From the NCBI GenBank assembly GCA_014376785.1, contig JACMQW010000081.1, positions 1-44,412 of the forward strand: 44,412 nucleotides of DNA. The letters run 5' to 3'. Shown one piece after another: positions 7,754-17,596 of the stretch; the first letter of the stretch is position 1; each line of letters starts with the position of its first letter. The notes under the pieces were generated by a model, which was not told where the DNA came from, did no database searches, and worked only from the letters and a program-made list of their open reading frames with translations. Both the position numbers and the translations under genes were made by a program. Origin of the DNA: Oligoflexia bacterium. Lineage in GTDB: Bacteria; Bdellovibrionota; UBA1018.

Positions 7754-9223
7754 ATGTGTGGTGTGATTGGGGTTCTCGGAACTTCTCAAGCAAGCCTACG
7801 AGTCCTTCAGGGGCTCCAATTGCTGCAACACCGCGGCCAAGATGCCGCAGGCATCCTTACACACGATGAAGACGGTTTTCACTTCATACGGAATCTTGGC
7901 TTGGTAGAGTCCGTTTTCCCCAAAGACTCTCCCGAGGTCCTTAAGGGACAAGTCGCGATCGGTCACGTTCGTTACGCCACCGTTTCCAAAGCAAAGGCCG
8001 AAAGGTCGATCCCTGGAACGCCCCCACTCAGTGAGCTTCCAAACGTCCAGCCCTTCATCATGAACTTCCCGTACGGGATTGGGCTCGTGCACAACGGGAA
8101 TCTAGAAAATTTCAAAGAACTCGGGGCTCGGCTCCAATCGAAGTCTCGCCGCCACCCATTAACCCGGTCCGATAGCGAAGCGATTTTGAATCTCTTTGCC
8201 GAAGCACTTGCTGAACAAACGAAAGCAGAGACCATTTCGTTTCGTCACATCTGTGAAGCCGTCCGGGCCGTCCACCGTGAAGCGGTCGGATCCTACTCCG
8301 TGGTCATTATGATCGCAGGTTATGGTTTGATCGCATTCCGAGATCCACTGGGTCTTAGGCCGCTCGTTTTTGGAAAGCGGCGCGAAGCCGACGGGAAGAA
8401 CTCGTACCTTTTTGCTTCTGAAAGTACGGTTGCGCAGTTTCTGGACTACACCGAATGTGTCGACGTGGGCGCCGGGGAACTGATCGCAACCACTCTGGCG
8501 GGCGAGGTGTTCCGCGCTCGCATCGTAGAAGAAAAATCACGCCCCTGCATGTTTGAATGGGTGTATTTCGCCAGCCCGCAAACCGAATGGGAAGGCGTTC
8601 CGGTTTACAACGCCCGCATTCACCTGGGTCGGAACGTCGCGAGAAAAATCCGGGAAGAAATTTCCGCTGGCCGCATTCAACCGGATTTAATCGTCCCCGT
8701 TCCTGAAACGGCAAGAATCGCGGCAATTTCACTTTCAGAAGAACTCGGCATTCCCTACCGCGAAGTTTTAATCAAAAATCGCTACATCTCGCGTACTTTT
8801 ATTCTCGACACTCAAGACAAACGAGAAAAAGCCGTTCAGTTGAAACTCTCCCCGGTCGAAAGCGAAATTCGCGGGAAGAGAATCATGCTCGTCGACGATT
8901 CGATCGTTCGCGGAACGACTTCTAAGAAACTGATCGCACTCGTACGGGCCTGCGGCGCCAAAGAAGTCTATTTCGTTTCGACCGCACCGCCGATTCGTTA
9001 TCCTTGCCATTACGGAATTGATTTTCCGAATGCAAACGAGCTCATCGCTCACGACCGAAGTGACACAGAAATAGAAAAAGCCTTAGGCGCAGACCGCGTG
9101 ATTTATCAATCGGTGGACGATCTCGTGTCGGCCCTGCAGCCCATTCCGGGATCTGGCCGAAAAGAAGTCACTCCTTGCTTAGCGTGCTTAAACCGCGAAT
9201 ATCCCACCGCCCAAAAATTATGA
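7754..9223 (+). CDS. purF: Amidophosphoribosyltransferase
   Basis: Makes 5-phosphoribosylamine from PRPP and glutamine, the committed step of purine synthesis. The N-terminal glutaminase starts directly with MCGVIGV, so Cys2 becomes the nucleophile after removal of Met and there is no propeptide. LQHRGQDAAG and HNGNLENF are typical glutaminase motifs. The phosphoribosyl part carries the PRPP loop MLVDDSIVRGTT. All four cysteines that hold the 4Fe-4S cluster in the Bacillus-type enzyme appear present: C265 (RPCMFEW), C418 (YPCHYG), and C475 and C478 (CLACL). Such clusters make the enzyme oxygen-labile. It is the first gene of the operon, and its TGA overlaps the ATG of purCD in ATGA. Confidence 0.96.
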   Translation: MCGVIGVLGTSQASLRVLQGLQLLQHRGQDAAGILTHDEDGFHFIRNLGLVESVFPKDSPEVLKGQVAIGHVRYATVSKAKAERSIPGTPPLSELPNVQPFIMNFPYGIGLVHNGNLENFKELGARLQSKSRRHPLTRSDSEAILNLFAEALAEQTKAETISFRHICEAVRAVHREAVGSYSVVIMIAGYGLIAFRDPLGLRPLVFGKRREADGKNSYLFASESTVAQFLDYTECVDVGAGELIATTLAGEVFRARIVEEKSRPCMFEWVYFASPQTEWEGVPVYNARIHLGRNVARKIREEISAGRIQPDLIVPVPETARIAAISLSEELGIPYREVLIKNRYISRTFILDTQDKREKAVQLKLSPVESEIRGKRIMLVDDSIVRGTTSKKLIALVRACGAKEVYFVSTAPPIRYPCHYGIDFPNANELIAHDRSDTEIEKALGADRVIYQSVDDLVSALQPIPGSGRKEVTPCLACLNREYPTAQKL

Positions 9224-11649
9224 CGAACCGGAATAACCCCCTTCCAAAAACTGTCGCTGATTTGCCACTCTTGAAAAGGGGTAGCGTAAAAAACCTCCGC
9301 GGGCCGCTCCCCAGCGGAGAAATCGTTTTCGAATTCACGGATGATTTCTCGGTTTTCGACTGGGGAAAGATGCCAGATGCGGTTCCCGAAAAAGGACGCT
9401 CCCTGCTCAGATTAGCGAGCCATTTTTTCCGCGACTTGGGACATCCCGTTTCTTGGCGTGAATTTTTCGCAACCGAAAAAGCTAAGCAGGCGATGAGCTT
9501 GCTTTCAAGCGACCGTACGAATTCGGCGGCTGCACTAAAGGCGGAACTCGAGTCCATCGGCATGAGGTCTTGTTACCGTGGACTCTATCCGGAAGGCTCG
9601 ACCCCTCTCACAGCAGAAGGGGTCCGAGTCGAACGACTTGAAATCATCGAGCCCATCCGACTCTCAAAAGAAGCCGCACAAAAGAGGGGTTCTGCGTATG
9701 ATTACGATTTACCGAACAATTCTGCAGATCGAGTCGACCCTCGCGGCGCCCTGATTCCGCTCGAAGTGGTCTTCCGCCATGGTCTGACGAACAACTCCTC
9801 TTACTTCGAGCGTAACCCAGAAACTCCGCTGAAACAGGGCGACCGCTTTCCATCACCACTCATCGAATTTTTCACGAAATTAGAACCTTCCGACCGCTTT
9901 ATTGCCACGGAAAGCGAAGCCCTGATCGTGGGTCGACTGAGTCCTCCCCGCCTGATCGAAATTCGACTGCGCTCCATTCTCCTCTCGCTTTGGCTGGAAC
10001 ACACTTGCGCGGTTCGCGATCTCGAACTCGTGGATGGAAAGTTCGAATGGGGACTCGATGCCGAAGGTCGCATGATCCTCGCAGACGCAATCGGTCCGGA
10101 TGAACTCCGCTTGATGGAACTTCGCGGATCGGCGAAAAATCCTGAGCGCCTCTCGAAGGAATTTCTGAGAGAATATTACCGCGACTCAAAATGGTTTGCG
10201 GAGATTACCGAACTGAAGAAAAAAGCTCTCGCCCCCGGATGGCAAAAAACGATTCGCCAACCGGTTCCCCACCTCCCGACAGAGGGCTTACAGAAAGCCA
10301 CCTCTCTCTACCGAAAGCTCGAACGCCGGTTCCGACCGGAAAATGTGCTTTTGTTTGGGAGCGGCGGGCGGGAACACGCACTTGCCCGAAAGCTTCTCGA
10401 GTCTGCGAACTTATCGACCCTCCACTGGGCACCCGGACAAGACGCCGCGGTCGTCCAACTTGAAGCGATGTTGAAAGCAGGCCCGCTGAAAGGCGGAGCA
10501 AGAAAGCGCATCGTCCGGTGGAAAGATGCCCCTTGGAACTCCCAGCAAACCGAAAAATTAATCTCCTTGGCGCGGGATCACGCGATTACCTTGGTTATTT
10601 TTTCTCAGGACGCTGACTTGGCAAGCGGCGCTGCAGACCACTTCCGAGATGCGGGTTTCCCGGTTTTCGGTCCTTCGATGCAATCGTCCCGAATCGAGTG
10701 GAGTAAATCCTTCGCAAAAGAAATTTGTAAATCAGCTGGTGTTCCATCGCCGAAATCTTTTTCGGTACAAGGAATTCCTGCAGCATCCGCCCAACTGGGT
10801 TCGCTCGCATGGACTGACGAAGTCCAATGGGTTCTGAAAGCCGACGGCCTAGCCCTTGGCAAAGGAGTCGTGGTCGCTCAGTCTAAAGAAGAAGCAATCG
10901 CTGCTCTCCCCGACCTCGCTCGCTTCGGAAATGCATTTTTAATCGAAGAGCGCGTAAAGGGAGTGGAGTCATCCTGGTTTGCATTCGCGGACGGCGAAAC
11001 CTTTTCGCTTCTCGATCCCGCACGCGATTACAAACGCCTCGGAGAAAACCAAACGGGGCCTAACACTGGGGGAATGGGATCGGTCTCACCTCTGCCTGAG
11101 TTTAATTCTGAGCTGCGCGAACGCATTCGCTCGGAAGTCTTTACGCCTATCTTCGCGGAACTGAAAAGGCGGGGCGTGAAGTACCAGGGCCTGCTTTACG
11201 CGGGGTTGATGATCGATGGCGAAAGCTTGAATGTTCTCGAATTTAATGCACGCTTCGGGGATCCGGAGACCCAAGCCCTGCTCCCTCGGATGCAAGGTGA
11301 TTTACTCGAATGGATGGGAGCGATCGCGGGCGGTACGTTAGTCGATTATCCTCGGGACGTTCCTTTCACTGATGATTTTGCGGTCTATGTGGTCGCTGCC
11401 GCGAGTGGATATCCCGTAAATCCGAACTTAGGCGAAACCACTCCGTTCACGGAATCCCTCATTTCCAAAGATGACTACCGCTTCGCTGGACTGACCGAAA
11501 AATCAGGACATTTCGTCGTTTCGGGCGGTCGGGTTTTCGGTGCGCTGGGGCGCGGGAATACCGTCGGAGCGGCGAGAGCGGATGCCTATGCGAAGCTTGA
11601 ACTCGGGCTCTTCCCGGGCGCTCAGTTTCGAAAAGATATCGGACTATGA
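9220..11649 (+). CDS. purCD: PurC-PurD fusion: SAICAR synthetase / GAR synthetase
   Basis: An 809-residue bifunctional protein. Residues 1 to about 350 are SAICAR synthetase (PurC): RGSVKNLRGPL, FEFTDDFSVFDWGKMPD, LIPLEVVFRHGLTNNSS and LVDGKFEWGLD follow the family order, although this PurC is longer than the usual 240-300 residues. Residues from about 374 are GAR synthetase (PurD): NVLLFGSGGREHALARKL, an ATP-grasp lysine region WVLKADGLALGKGVVV, TGPNTGGMGSVSP and LNVLEFNARFGDPETQA. It therefore carries steps 2 and 8 of the ten-step pathway, which are not consecutive. The ATG at 9220 overlaps the purF stop and gives the PurC start; an in-frame codon at 9175 lies inside purF. Its own stop overlaps purN. 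Confidence 0.93.
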   Translation: MTNRNNPLPKTVADLPLLKRGSVKNLRGPLPSGEIVFEFTDDFSVFDWGKMPDAVPEKGRSLLRLASHFFRDLGHPVSWREFFATEKAKQAMSLLSSDRTNSAAALKAELESIGMRSCYRGLYPEGSTPLTAEGVRVERLEIIEPIRLSKEAAQKRGSAYDYDLPNNSADRVDPRGALIPLEVVFRHGLTNNSSYFERNPETPLKQGDRFPSPLIEFFTKLEPSDRFIATESEALIVGRLSPPRLIEIRLRSILLSLWLEHTCAVRDLELVDGKFEWGLDAEGRMILADAIGPDELRLMELRGSAKNPERLSKEFLREYYRDSKWFAEITELKKKALAPGWQKTIRQPVPHLPTEGLQKATSLYRKLERRFRPENVLLFGSGGREHALARKLLESANLSTLHWAPGQDAAVVQLEAMLKAGPLKGGARKRIVRWKDAPWNSQQTEKLISLARDHAITLVIFSQDADLASGAADHFRDAGFPVFGPSMQSSRIEWSKSFAKEICKSAGVPSPKSFSVQGIPAASAQLGSLAWTDEVQWVLKADGLALGKGVVVAQSKEEAIAALPDLARFGNAFLIEERVKGVESSWFAFADGETFSLLDPARDYKRLGENQTGPNTGGMGSVSPLPEFNSELRERIRSEVFTPIFAELKRRGVKYQGLLYAGLMIDGESLNVLEFNARFGDPETQALLPRMQGDLLEWMGAIAGGTLVDYPRDVPFTDDFAVYVVAAASGYPVNPNLGETTPFTESLISKDDYRFAGLTEKSGHFVVSGGRVFGALGRGNTVGAARADAYAKLELGLFPGAQFRKDIGL

Positions 11650-12266
11650 ATCGAACGATGAAAGAGAAGAAGATCATTGTCCTGACTTCCGGTCGCGGCA
11701 GTAATTTTAGGGCTCTCATCCAAGCCATCGAATTGGGAAAGTTGAACGCGACAATCCATGCTCTCGGAACCTCAACTCCCGGTAGCGGTGCCGTTAAAAT
11801 CGCGAATGATGCCGGCATTCCGGTGCTGATAAGACCTTCCGAAACAGAGCTCACGCAGTTCGTGCGAGAAAACTCCGTGGACGCAGTGGTGCTCGCGGGC
11901 TACCTGAAAATTCTCTCTCGCGAATTCATAGACGCCCTCCGTGATGCTCGCGGGGTTTCCCGCATCGTGAATATTCATCCCTCGCTCCTCCCGGCATTTC
12001 CCGGATTAAACTCCTATCGACAGGCTTTCGAACACGGAGTGGCCATTACGGGCGCGACGGTCCACCTGGTCGAGCCGGCCGTAGACAGCGGTCCTATCCT
12101 GGACCAAAGTAGTTTTAGAATCGATGAAATGAAATCAACCGAAGAGGTCGAATCACGCGGGCTCGAAGTGGAACATTCTCTTTATGCCTCCACCCTGAAT
12201 TGGTTCATGGGCGGAGAATATACCATTGAAAAACGGGGAGCTCGAATCCATGTCGCCCGCAGTTAA
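11646..12266 (+). CDS. purN: Phosphoribosylglycinamide formyltransferase
   Basis: Transfers a formyl group from 10-formyltetrahydrofolate to GAR, step 3 of purine synthesis. A 206-residue protein of normal family size. Visible motifs are the phosphate loop SGRGSNFRAL, the catalytic NIHPSLLPAFPG (N109 and H111) and the late aspartate D147 in EPAVDSGPILDQ. It overlaps purCD by ATGA at 11646; a second ATG lies five codons in. Its last 17 bases run past the start of purL, so the two are tightly coupled. There is no sign of the formate-dependent PurT in this window. Confidence 0.96.
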   Translation: MNRTMKEKKIIVLTSGRGSNFRALIQAIELGKLNATIHALGTSTPGSGAVKIANDAGIPVLIRPSETELTQFVRENSVDAVVLAGYLKILSREFIDALRDARGVSRIVNIHPSLLPAFPGLNSYRQAFEHGVAITGATVHLVEPAVDSGPILDQSSFRIDEMKSTEEVESRGLEVEHSLYASTLNWFMGGEYTIEKRGARIHVARS

Positions 12267-15200
12267 GCCAAATTCTTTTCTTGCCGAGCGATTCGAACTC
12301 TTTCCCTGGTCCGATGACCTCGATGTCCACGCACGACGCATTCATTCCGATTTCCTCCGAGAAAATCCCGATGTCAAGCCGGCGGATTTTAAAATCGAAA
12401 CCGCGAAAGCTTACGTCCTCTTCCACAGCGGGATCGACGACGTTCAGGAAATCGGGGAAGAGATCCTACTGAACCCGGTGCTCGACCGGGCGACGGCGCC
12501 GAGCGGATGGCGCCCGTCTTCTGAAAACGCATCGCGAGTGATCGAACGGCGCTACCGTCCGGGTATGACCGATAATTCCGCGCGAGCCTTCGAAGAAGCT
12601 CTGGGAATTCGCTTATCTGTTCCGAGGTTAAATCCTGCTTTTACGGCTCACCGAATGGATCTTTTCCGCATTAGGGCAGGAAACCAGAAGTTACTCGATC
12701 GAATCGAGGCCACTCTCTCGCATCCTCTCTTGCACGTCGCCCGAACGTTGGAAGAAAAATCTTGGTCCGACCGAAAAGATCTCGAGCGACTCCGCGAGCT
12801 TTTCCCCGAAGAAAATAAATCTGCCGCGAAAATTTTGGACTACCATGCTCCGACATTTGAGATTCGGGAGTTAGATTCCGCGACTTTAGAAAAAGCTTCA
12901 AAAGATCATCTCTGGGCGCTTTCTCTGAAAGAAATGCAAACCGTGCAAGCCCATTTCGCGAAGACCGGTCGCAATCCCACCCTGGGAGAGATGGAAGTCA
13001 TCGCACAAACCTGGTCTGAGCACTGCAAACACAAAATTTTTCGCGGAACGATTCACTTTGAAGGTCCCGAAAGCATTCCCGACGGCTACCCGAAAATCGA
13101 AATTCCGAAGACCACGCCCGGACTCTTCCGAACCACAATAAAGGCCGTGACCGACGCCTGTCCGAAACCTTGGCTCCTCTCCGTCTTTAGCGATAATGCA
13201 GGCATTCTGGCATTCACACCGCAGGACGCAGTCTGCATTAAAGTCGAAACTCACAATTCCCCTTCTGCGATCGATCCGTTCGCAGGCGCCATCACGGGAA
13301 TCGGCGGCGTTCACCGAGACATCATCGGAACCGGGTTCGGAGCGAAACCGCTTTTCAATCTCGATGTCTTCTGTGTGGCACCGGCCAGGTTCGACACCGA
13401 TCGTCCGGACGGCATCTTCCCACCGAGCAGAATTCTTGAGGGCATCCGAGCGGGGGTGGAGGCTGGCGGAAATCCCGCCGGCATTCCGACCATTGCCGGG
13501 GCTTTGGTGTTTGATAAATCCTACCTCGGAAAACCGCTCGTATTCTGCGGCTCGGGGGGGGTTTTACCTCGGGAAATCGAACTTCACCCGCTCGTGCGTT
13601 GTGAGAAAAAAGAAATCTTATCTGGGGACCGAATCGTCATCGTCGGCGGCCGAGTCGGGCGTGACGGCATCCACGGTGCGACTTTCAGTTCGCAAGCCCT
13701 CGACACCTCCGACGCATTCCTTCTGAACTCAAGCGTCGTCCAGCTCGGAGATCCCTTCACGCAAAAGCGGGCGCTCGATTTTATTTTGAAAGCGAGAGAC
13801 CAAGGTCTTTTCCGAACCCTCACCGATAACGGAGCGGGTGGACTTTCGTCTTCGATCGGCGAACTGGCGACACTTTCAAACGGTGCCAAACTCGATTTGA
13901 CGAATGCGCCTTTGAAAGCCATGGACCTCCGGCCCGAAGAAATTTTGATCAGCGAGTCGCAAGAACGCATGAGCCTCGCGGTCCCACCCGAATGTCTGGA
14001 ACGTTTTCTTTCTCTCGCAAACTCCATGCGGACAGAAGCAACCGACATGGGTGAGTTCATCGATTCAGGATTTTTTGAAGTCGTTTATCGAGGAGAAACC
14101 GTCGCCAAACTCGATCTCGAATTTCTCCATGAAGGATGTCCAAATTTAGAAATACGCGCGGTGTGGAATCCGAAAGCACTCGCTCGCCTTCCCGCACCAG
14201 TTAAGAACCTCCATTCTGACGGAGATTCGATTCGGACTCGCCTCCTGAAATTACTCGGATCAGAGAACATCCGTTCGAAAGCGTCGCTCATTCGGCAGTA
14301 CGATCACGAAGTTCAAGGGGGCTCGCTCGTAAAACCGGAGACCCAAATCAATTCTCATCGCTCGCCGAACCAATCGGGAGCCGTTCTTCTAAGGCCCGAC
14401 TCCGAAGTGGCAGCCGTCATCGGAGTCGGTATTTTGCCCGAATACTCACGGTATGATGCCTACACCATGGCCCAAGCGTCCCTCGATGAAGCGATTCGGA
14501 ACGTTCTGTGTTCAGGTGCTGAATACGGAACTTCAGACTCGGTCTTGGCTTTGCTCGATAACTTTTGCTGGCCGGATCCCCTCACAAACAGGGACTATGC
14601 GGCTGACCTCGTCCGCGCCGGATATGGACTCCGGGACGCGGCCTTGGCCCTGGAGCTTCCTTTTGTTTCCGGCAAAGACAGCATGAAGAACGACTTTCGA
14701 GGCCAGCAAAACGGGAAAGCCGTGAAAATTTCCGTATTGCCCACCGTGCTCGTCACTGCACTCGGTCGCATCCCAGACCTTGCCCGCGCACGCACCAGCG
14801 AATTTAAAAATACTGGCGAAACCGTTTACCTTCTTGGACCCGCGGCCTTTACTCTCGTCGGATCGCAATTTGAGCGCATCGGACTCCACCATGATGAAGC
14901 AAGACGGCTCCCCCTCCCAAACTGGCCACTTGCTAAAAAACTTTACGGGTGGCTAGGATCACCGGCGTCGCAAGTCTTACGTTCCTGCGCAGACATTTCC
15001 GAAGGGGGTCTGCTCACCGCAATATCCGAAGGACTCTTCGCTTACGAACTTGGGTTCACTTTCGATTCTGCGTTCAGCGAAGCTGAATCGCCTAGCTTCT
15101 TCTATGGTGAGGGATTTCACACTTTCATCGTCTCGCTAGAAGCGGATTCAAACCAAGCAGTCACCGAGAGTTGGACTGAGCTCGGTATCCCTTGGAAGCG

Positions 15201-15285
15201 GCTAGGAATGACGACGACCACTCCGAAACTGATCGTTGGAAATACCGTAATCAAAGCGAGCGACCTGGAAGGAGCTTGGCGATGA
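12250..15285 (+). CDS. purL: Phosphoribosylformylglycinamidine synthase, synthetase subunit
   Basis: Converts FGAR to FGAM with ATP and ammonia passed on from PurQ, step 4. About 1,011 residues: far longer than the small PurL (about 740) but lacking the glutaminase domain of the large type. The first 230 residues hold PurS-like segments (YVLFHSGIDDVQEIGEEIL and RRYRPGMTDNSARAFEEALG), followed by the synthetase with GEMEVIAQTWSEHCKHK, VKVETHNSPSAIDPFAG-like sequence, GGNPAGIPT, DNGAGGLSSSIGE and a second half with SGKDSMKND. So PurS appears built in, as known for several deltaproteobacterial-type PurL proteins. ATG 12250 is chosen over 12226 because GGGGAG lies nine bases before it. Confidence 0.93.
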   Translation: MSPAVKPNSFLAERFELFPWSDDLDVHARRIHSDFLRENPDVKPADFKIETAKAYVLFHSGIDDVQEIGEEILLNPVLDRATAPSGWRPSSENASRVIERRYRPGMTDNSARAFEEALGIRLSVPRLNPAFTAHRMDLFRIRAGNQKLLDRIEATLSHPLLHVARTLEEKSWSDRKDLERLRELFPEENKSAAKILDYHAPTFEIRELDSATLEKASKDHLWALSLKEMQTVQAHFAKTGRNPTLGEMEVIAQTWSEHCKHKIFRGTIHFEGPESIPDGYPKIEIPKTTPGLFRTTIKAVTDACPKPWLLSVFSDNAGILAFTPQDAVCIKVETHNSPSAIDPFAGAITGIGGVHRDIIGTGFGAKPLFNLDVFCVAPARFDTDRPDGIFPPSRILEGIRAGVEAGGNPAGIPTIAGALVFDKSYLGKPLVFCGSGGVLPREIELHPLVRCEKKEILSGDRIVIVGGRVGRDGIHGATFSSQALDTSDAFLLNSSVVQLGDPFTQKRALDFILKARDQGLFRTLTDNGAGGLSSSIGELATLSNGAKLDLTNAPLKAMDLRPEEILISESQERMSLAVPPECLERFLSLANSMRTEATDMGEFIDSGFFEVVYRGETVAKLDLEFLHEGCPNLEIRAVWNPKALARLPAPVKNLHSDGDSIRTRLLKLLGSENIRSKASLIRQYDHEVQGGSLVKPETQINSHRSPNQSGAVLLRPDSEVAAVIGVGILPEYSRYDAYTMAQASLDEAIRNVLCSGAEYGTSDSVLALLDNFCWPDPLTNRDYAADLVRAGYGLRDAALALELPFVSGKDSMKNDFRGQQNGKAVKISVLPTVLVTALGRIPDLARARTSEFKNTGETVYLLGPAAFTLVGSQFERIGLHHDEARRLPLPNWPLAKKLYGWLGSPASQVLRSCADISEGGLLTAISEGLFAYELGFTFDSAFSEAESPSFFYGEGFHTFIVSLEADSNQAVTESWTELGIPWKRLGMTTTTPKLIVGNTVIKASDLEGAWR

Positions 15286-15998
15286 AATCCGCATGGATTC
15301 TCACCGGCGACGGAATCAACTGCGAAGAAGAGTCCGCCGAGGCTTGCCGGCGCGCAGGATTCACCACTGAAATCATTCACCTCTCCGAGCTTGTGAGTCA
15401 GCCTCGTGATTTAGCTCAGTGTTCGCTGCTGGTTTTGCCCGGCGGGTTTAGTTTCGGCGATGAACTCGGATCCGGGCGCGTGCTCGCGCTGAAAATTCGC
15501 TACGAGCTCGGGTGGAACCTCACGCAGTTCGTAGACGGCGGTGGACTCGTCTTAGGGATCTGCAATGGATTCCAAACCCTCGTGGCACTCGGTGCGTTCG
15601 GAACCGGGGTCGCACTGGCTTCGAATGAGTCGGGGCGATTTTTGAACGAATGGGTGAAACTTAAGGTCGATCCCGCGATGAAAACATCTCCTTTTCTTCG
15701 GGACATCGATTCGATCGAACTCCCGATCCGGCATGGAGAGGGACGAGTTCTTTACGGTGATGGAACGGCTCCGCTCCGCGCAGCAATGACCTATGTGACC
15801 ACTCCGAATGGCAGTCACGCAGGCACAGCCGGACTCATCGATAAAACGGGACGTATTTTTGGACTCATGCCGCACCCCGAAGGTTATTTACGGGCTTCCC
15901 AACATCCGGGGAGTTTCAGAACTCCCGGGCCCGCTCATGCGGCGGGGGATGGTTTGAAAATATTTAAAAACGCTTTTCATTCTGCGAGGTCCCTATGA
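15282..15998 (+). CDS. purQ: Phosphoribosylformylglycinamidine synthase, glutaminase subunit
   Basis: Releases ammonia from glutamine for PurL. A class I glutamine amidotransferase of 238 residues with nucleophile C94 in LGICNGFQTL and the His198/Glu200 pair in MPHPEGYL. The N terminus has VLPGGFSFGDELGSG, the PurQ signature loop. The ATG at 15282 overlaps the purL stop as ATGA; an earlier in-frame ATG at 15192 lies inside purL and gives no domain sequence. Its own stop overlaps the start of purH. Length is typical for a free-standing PurQ, so PurL and PurQ must act as a complex. Confidence 0.96.
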   Translation: MKSAWILTGDGINCEEESAEACRRAGFTTEIIHLSELVSQPRDLAQCSLLVLPGGFSFGDELGSGRVLALKIRYELGWNLTQFVDGGGLVLGICNGFQTLVALGAFGTGVALASNESGRFLNEWVKLKVDPAMKTSPFLRDIDSIELPIRHGEGRVLYGDGTAPLRAAMTYVTTPNGSHAGTAGLIDKTGRIFGLMPHPEGYLRASQHPGSFRTPGPAHAAGDGLKIFKNAFHSARSL

Positions 15999-17581
15999 CT
16001 TTTCTAAAACCCCGCCGCGCCCTCCTCTCAGTATCGGATAAAACCGGACTCATCCCACTGGCGAAAGCGCTCAGCGAAAATGGATGCGTGCTCTACGCGA
16101 GCGGTGGGACACGTAAGGCGCTGCTCGAAGAAGGCCTTCCGTGTTTAGCGGTCGAAGACATTTCGGGGTCTCCGGAGGCTTTTCAGGGTCGAATGAAAAC
16201 GCTTTCGTTTTCTCTCTTCGGGGGAATACTCGCCCGTCGGGGGTCAGAAGCCGACGATGCAGACCGTGAAAAACTACGCATCCCGCTCATCGACGTGGTG
16301 GTCGTGAACTTTTACCCTTTTACTTCGGCCGGACTGAGCGCAACGAGCGATGAGCTTACCGAACTCATCGACATCGGTGGGCCGGCACTCGTCAGAGCTG
16401 GGGCAAAAAATCAAAAGGATGTTTTGGTGCTCGCGGATCTAAGCCTCTACGCGGAGACATTGGAGGAACTTAAAACTCAAGCCGGAATTTCTGCCGATCT
16501 TCGTGAAAAAGCCGCAGCAAGGGCCTGGGAATCGGTTCGTTTTTATGACGAAGCGATCGCGCGGAAGTTCGGAGCCGAGCGCGAAAGCCCCCTTCGCTAC
16601 GGAGAAAATCCGCACCAGTCCGCCACTTTCCGTCTCGCGAACGAATCCCCGATCGACTGGAAAAATCCCTGCACCGAAGCCGCGGTCTCCTATAATAATA
16701 TCTTAGATTTTTCGGCGGGCTTTCGCCTCCTCTCTGATCTCGCAAATTGGAAACCAGAGGCGGCTCATGCCGTGATCATCAAACACCAAAATCCTTGCGG
16801 AGTTGCAACCGATGCCGATGGTCGAATCGCAAACGCGCTCGACTTGGCGTGGGCGTGTGATCCGACCTCCGCATTCGGTGGATTGGTTTTGCTCTCAAGG
16901 CCTTTAGATGCGGACAGCGCGAATTTTTTACAAACGAGATTCATAGAAGGAATCGCTGCGCCTGGACTCTTTCCGGGCTCTGCGGAACTCACGGTCGTCG
17001 CCTCAAAACGTAAAAATCTGAAAGCCGTCACCATCACGCAAGTCGACTACCAAGAAAAGCAAACCACAGTTTCGGTGCCGGGTGGCACCCTCGCCCAAGC
17101 CGCGGATGCTTTCTCCTTAGAAAAATTCGAATTGAAGACCGAAGGCGTCTGGCGGGACGCCGACACGGAGCTTGCGCAGTTTGGAGTCTTGGTTGCGAAA
17201 GCGCTGAAATCAAACGCCATCGCGATCGTCGAAAATCCGACGGAAAGGTGCTTTAGACTCCTCGGGGCCGGACAGGGGCAGCCCAACCGAATCGAAGCCA
17301 TCGAAAAACTTGCGATTCCCCGCGCGCGCGCCGTTCTCATCACTGAAGCAAGATCTGGAGTGGCGTCCAGCGAAGCGTTCGTGAATGCACGGTTGTCGGC
17401 AGCCCTCTTAGTCAGCGACGCCTTTTTCCCTTTCGCAGATGCAGTCGAAGTTGCTGCCGCGGCGGGCATCAAACGCATCGTCGAACCCGGGGGGAGCATG
17501 CGAGACAACGAAGTGATCGCGCGTGCAACCGAACTAGGAGTTGAACTCGCATTCACTGGAGTTCGACACTTCCGGCATTAA
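15995..17581 (+). CDS. purH: Bifunctional AICAR formyltransferase / IMP cyclohydrolase
   Basis: Catalyses the last two steps to IMP. A 528-residue protein of normal length. Residues 1 to about 200 are the cyclohydrolase, with SVSDKTGL, YASGGTRKAL and GRMKTLSFSLFGGIL. The rest is the AICAR transformylase, with RYGENPHQSA, the catalytic pair K263-H264 in IIKHQNPCG, and DPTSAFGGLV. The C terminus ends IVEPGGSMRDNEVIARA followed by FTGVRHFRH, as in the family. It starts in an ATGA overlap with purQ. It is the last gene of the overlapping chain; purM follows after 15 bases. Confidence 0.96.
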   Translation: MTFLKPRRALLSVSDKTGLIPLAKALSENGCVLYASGGTRKALLEEGLPCLAVEDISGSPEAFQGRMKTLSFSLFGGILARRGSEADDADREKLRIPLIDVVVVNFYPFTSAGLSATSDELTELIDIGGPALVRAGAKNQKDVLVLADLSLYAETLEELKTQAGISADLREKAAARAWESVRFYDEAIARKFGAERESPLRYGENPHQSATFRLANESPIDWKNPCTEAAVSYNNILDFSAGFRLLSDLANWKPEAAHAVIIKHQNPCGVATDADGRIANALDLAWACDPTSAFGGLVLLSRPLDADSANFLQTRFIEGIAAPGLFPGSAELTVVASKRKNLKAVTITQVDYQEKQTTVSVPGGTLAQAADAFSLEKFELKTEGVWRDADTELAQFGVLVAKALKSNAIAIVENPTERCFRLLGAGQGQPNRIEAIEKLAIPRARAVLITEARSGVASSEAFVNARLSAALLVSDAFFPFADAVEVAAAAGIKRIVEPGGSMRDNEVIARATELGVELAFTGVRHFRH

Positions 17582-17596
17582 TTTCAGGAGCGGACC

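Noticed and set aside
9175-9219. Longer start for purCD
   Set aside because: These codons lie within purF and do not match PurC; the ATGA overlap at 9220 is the natural start.
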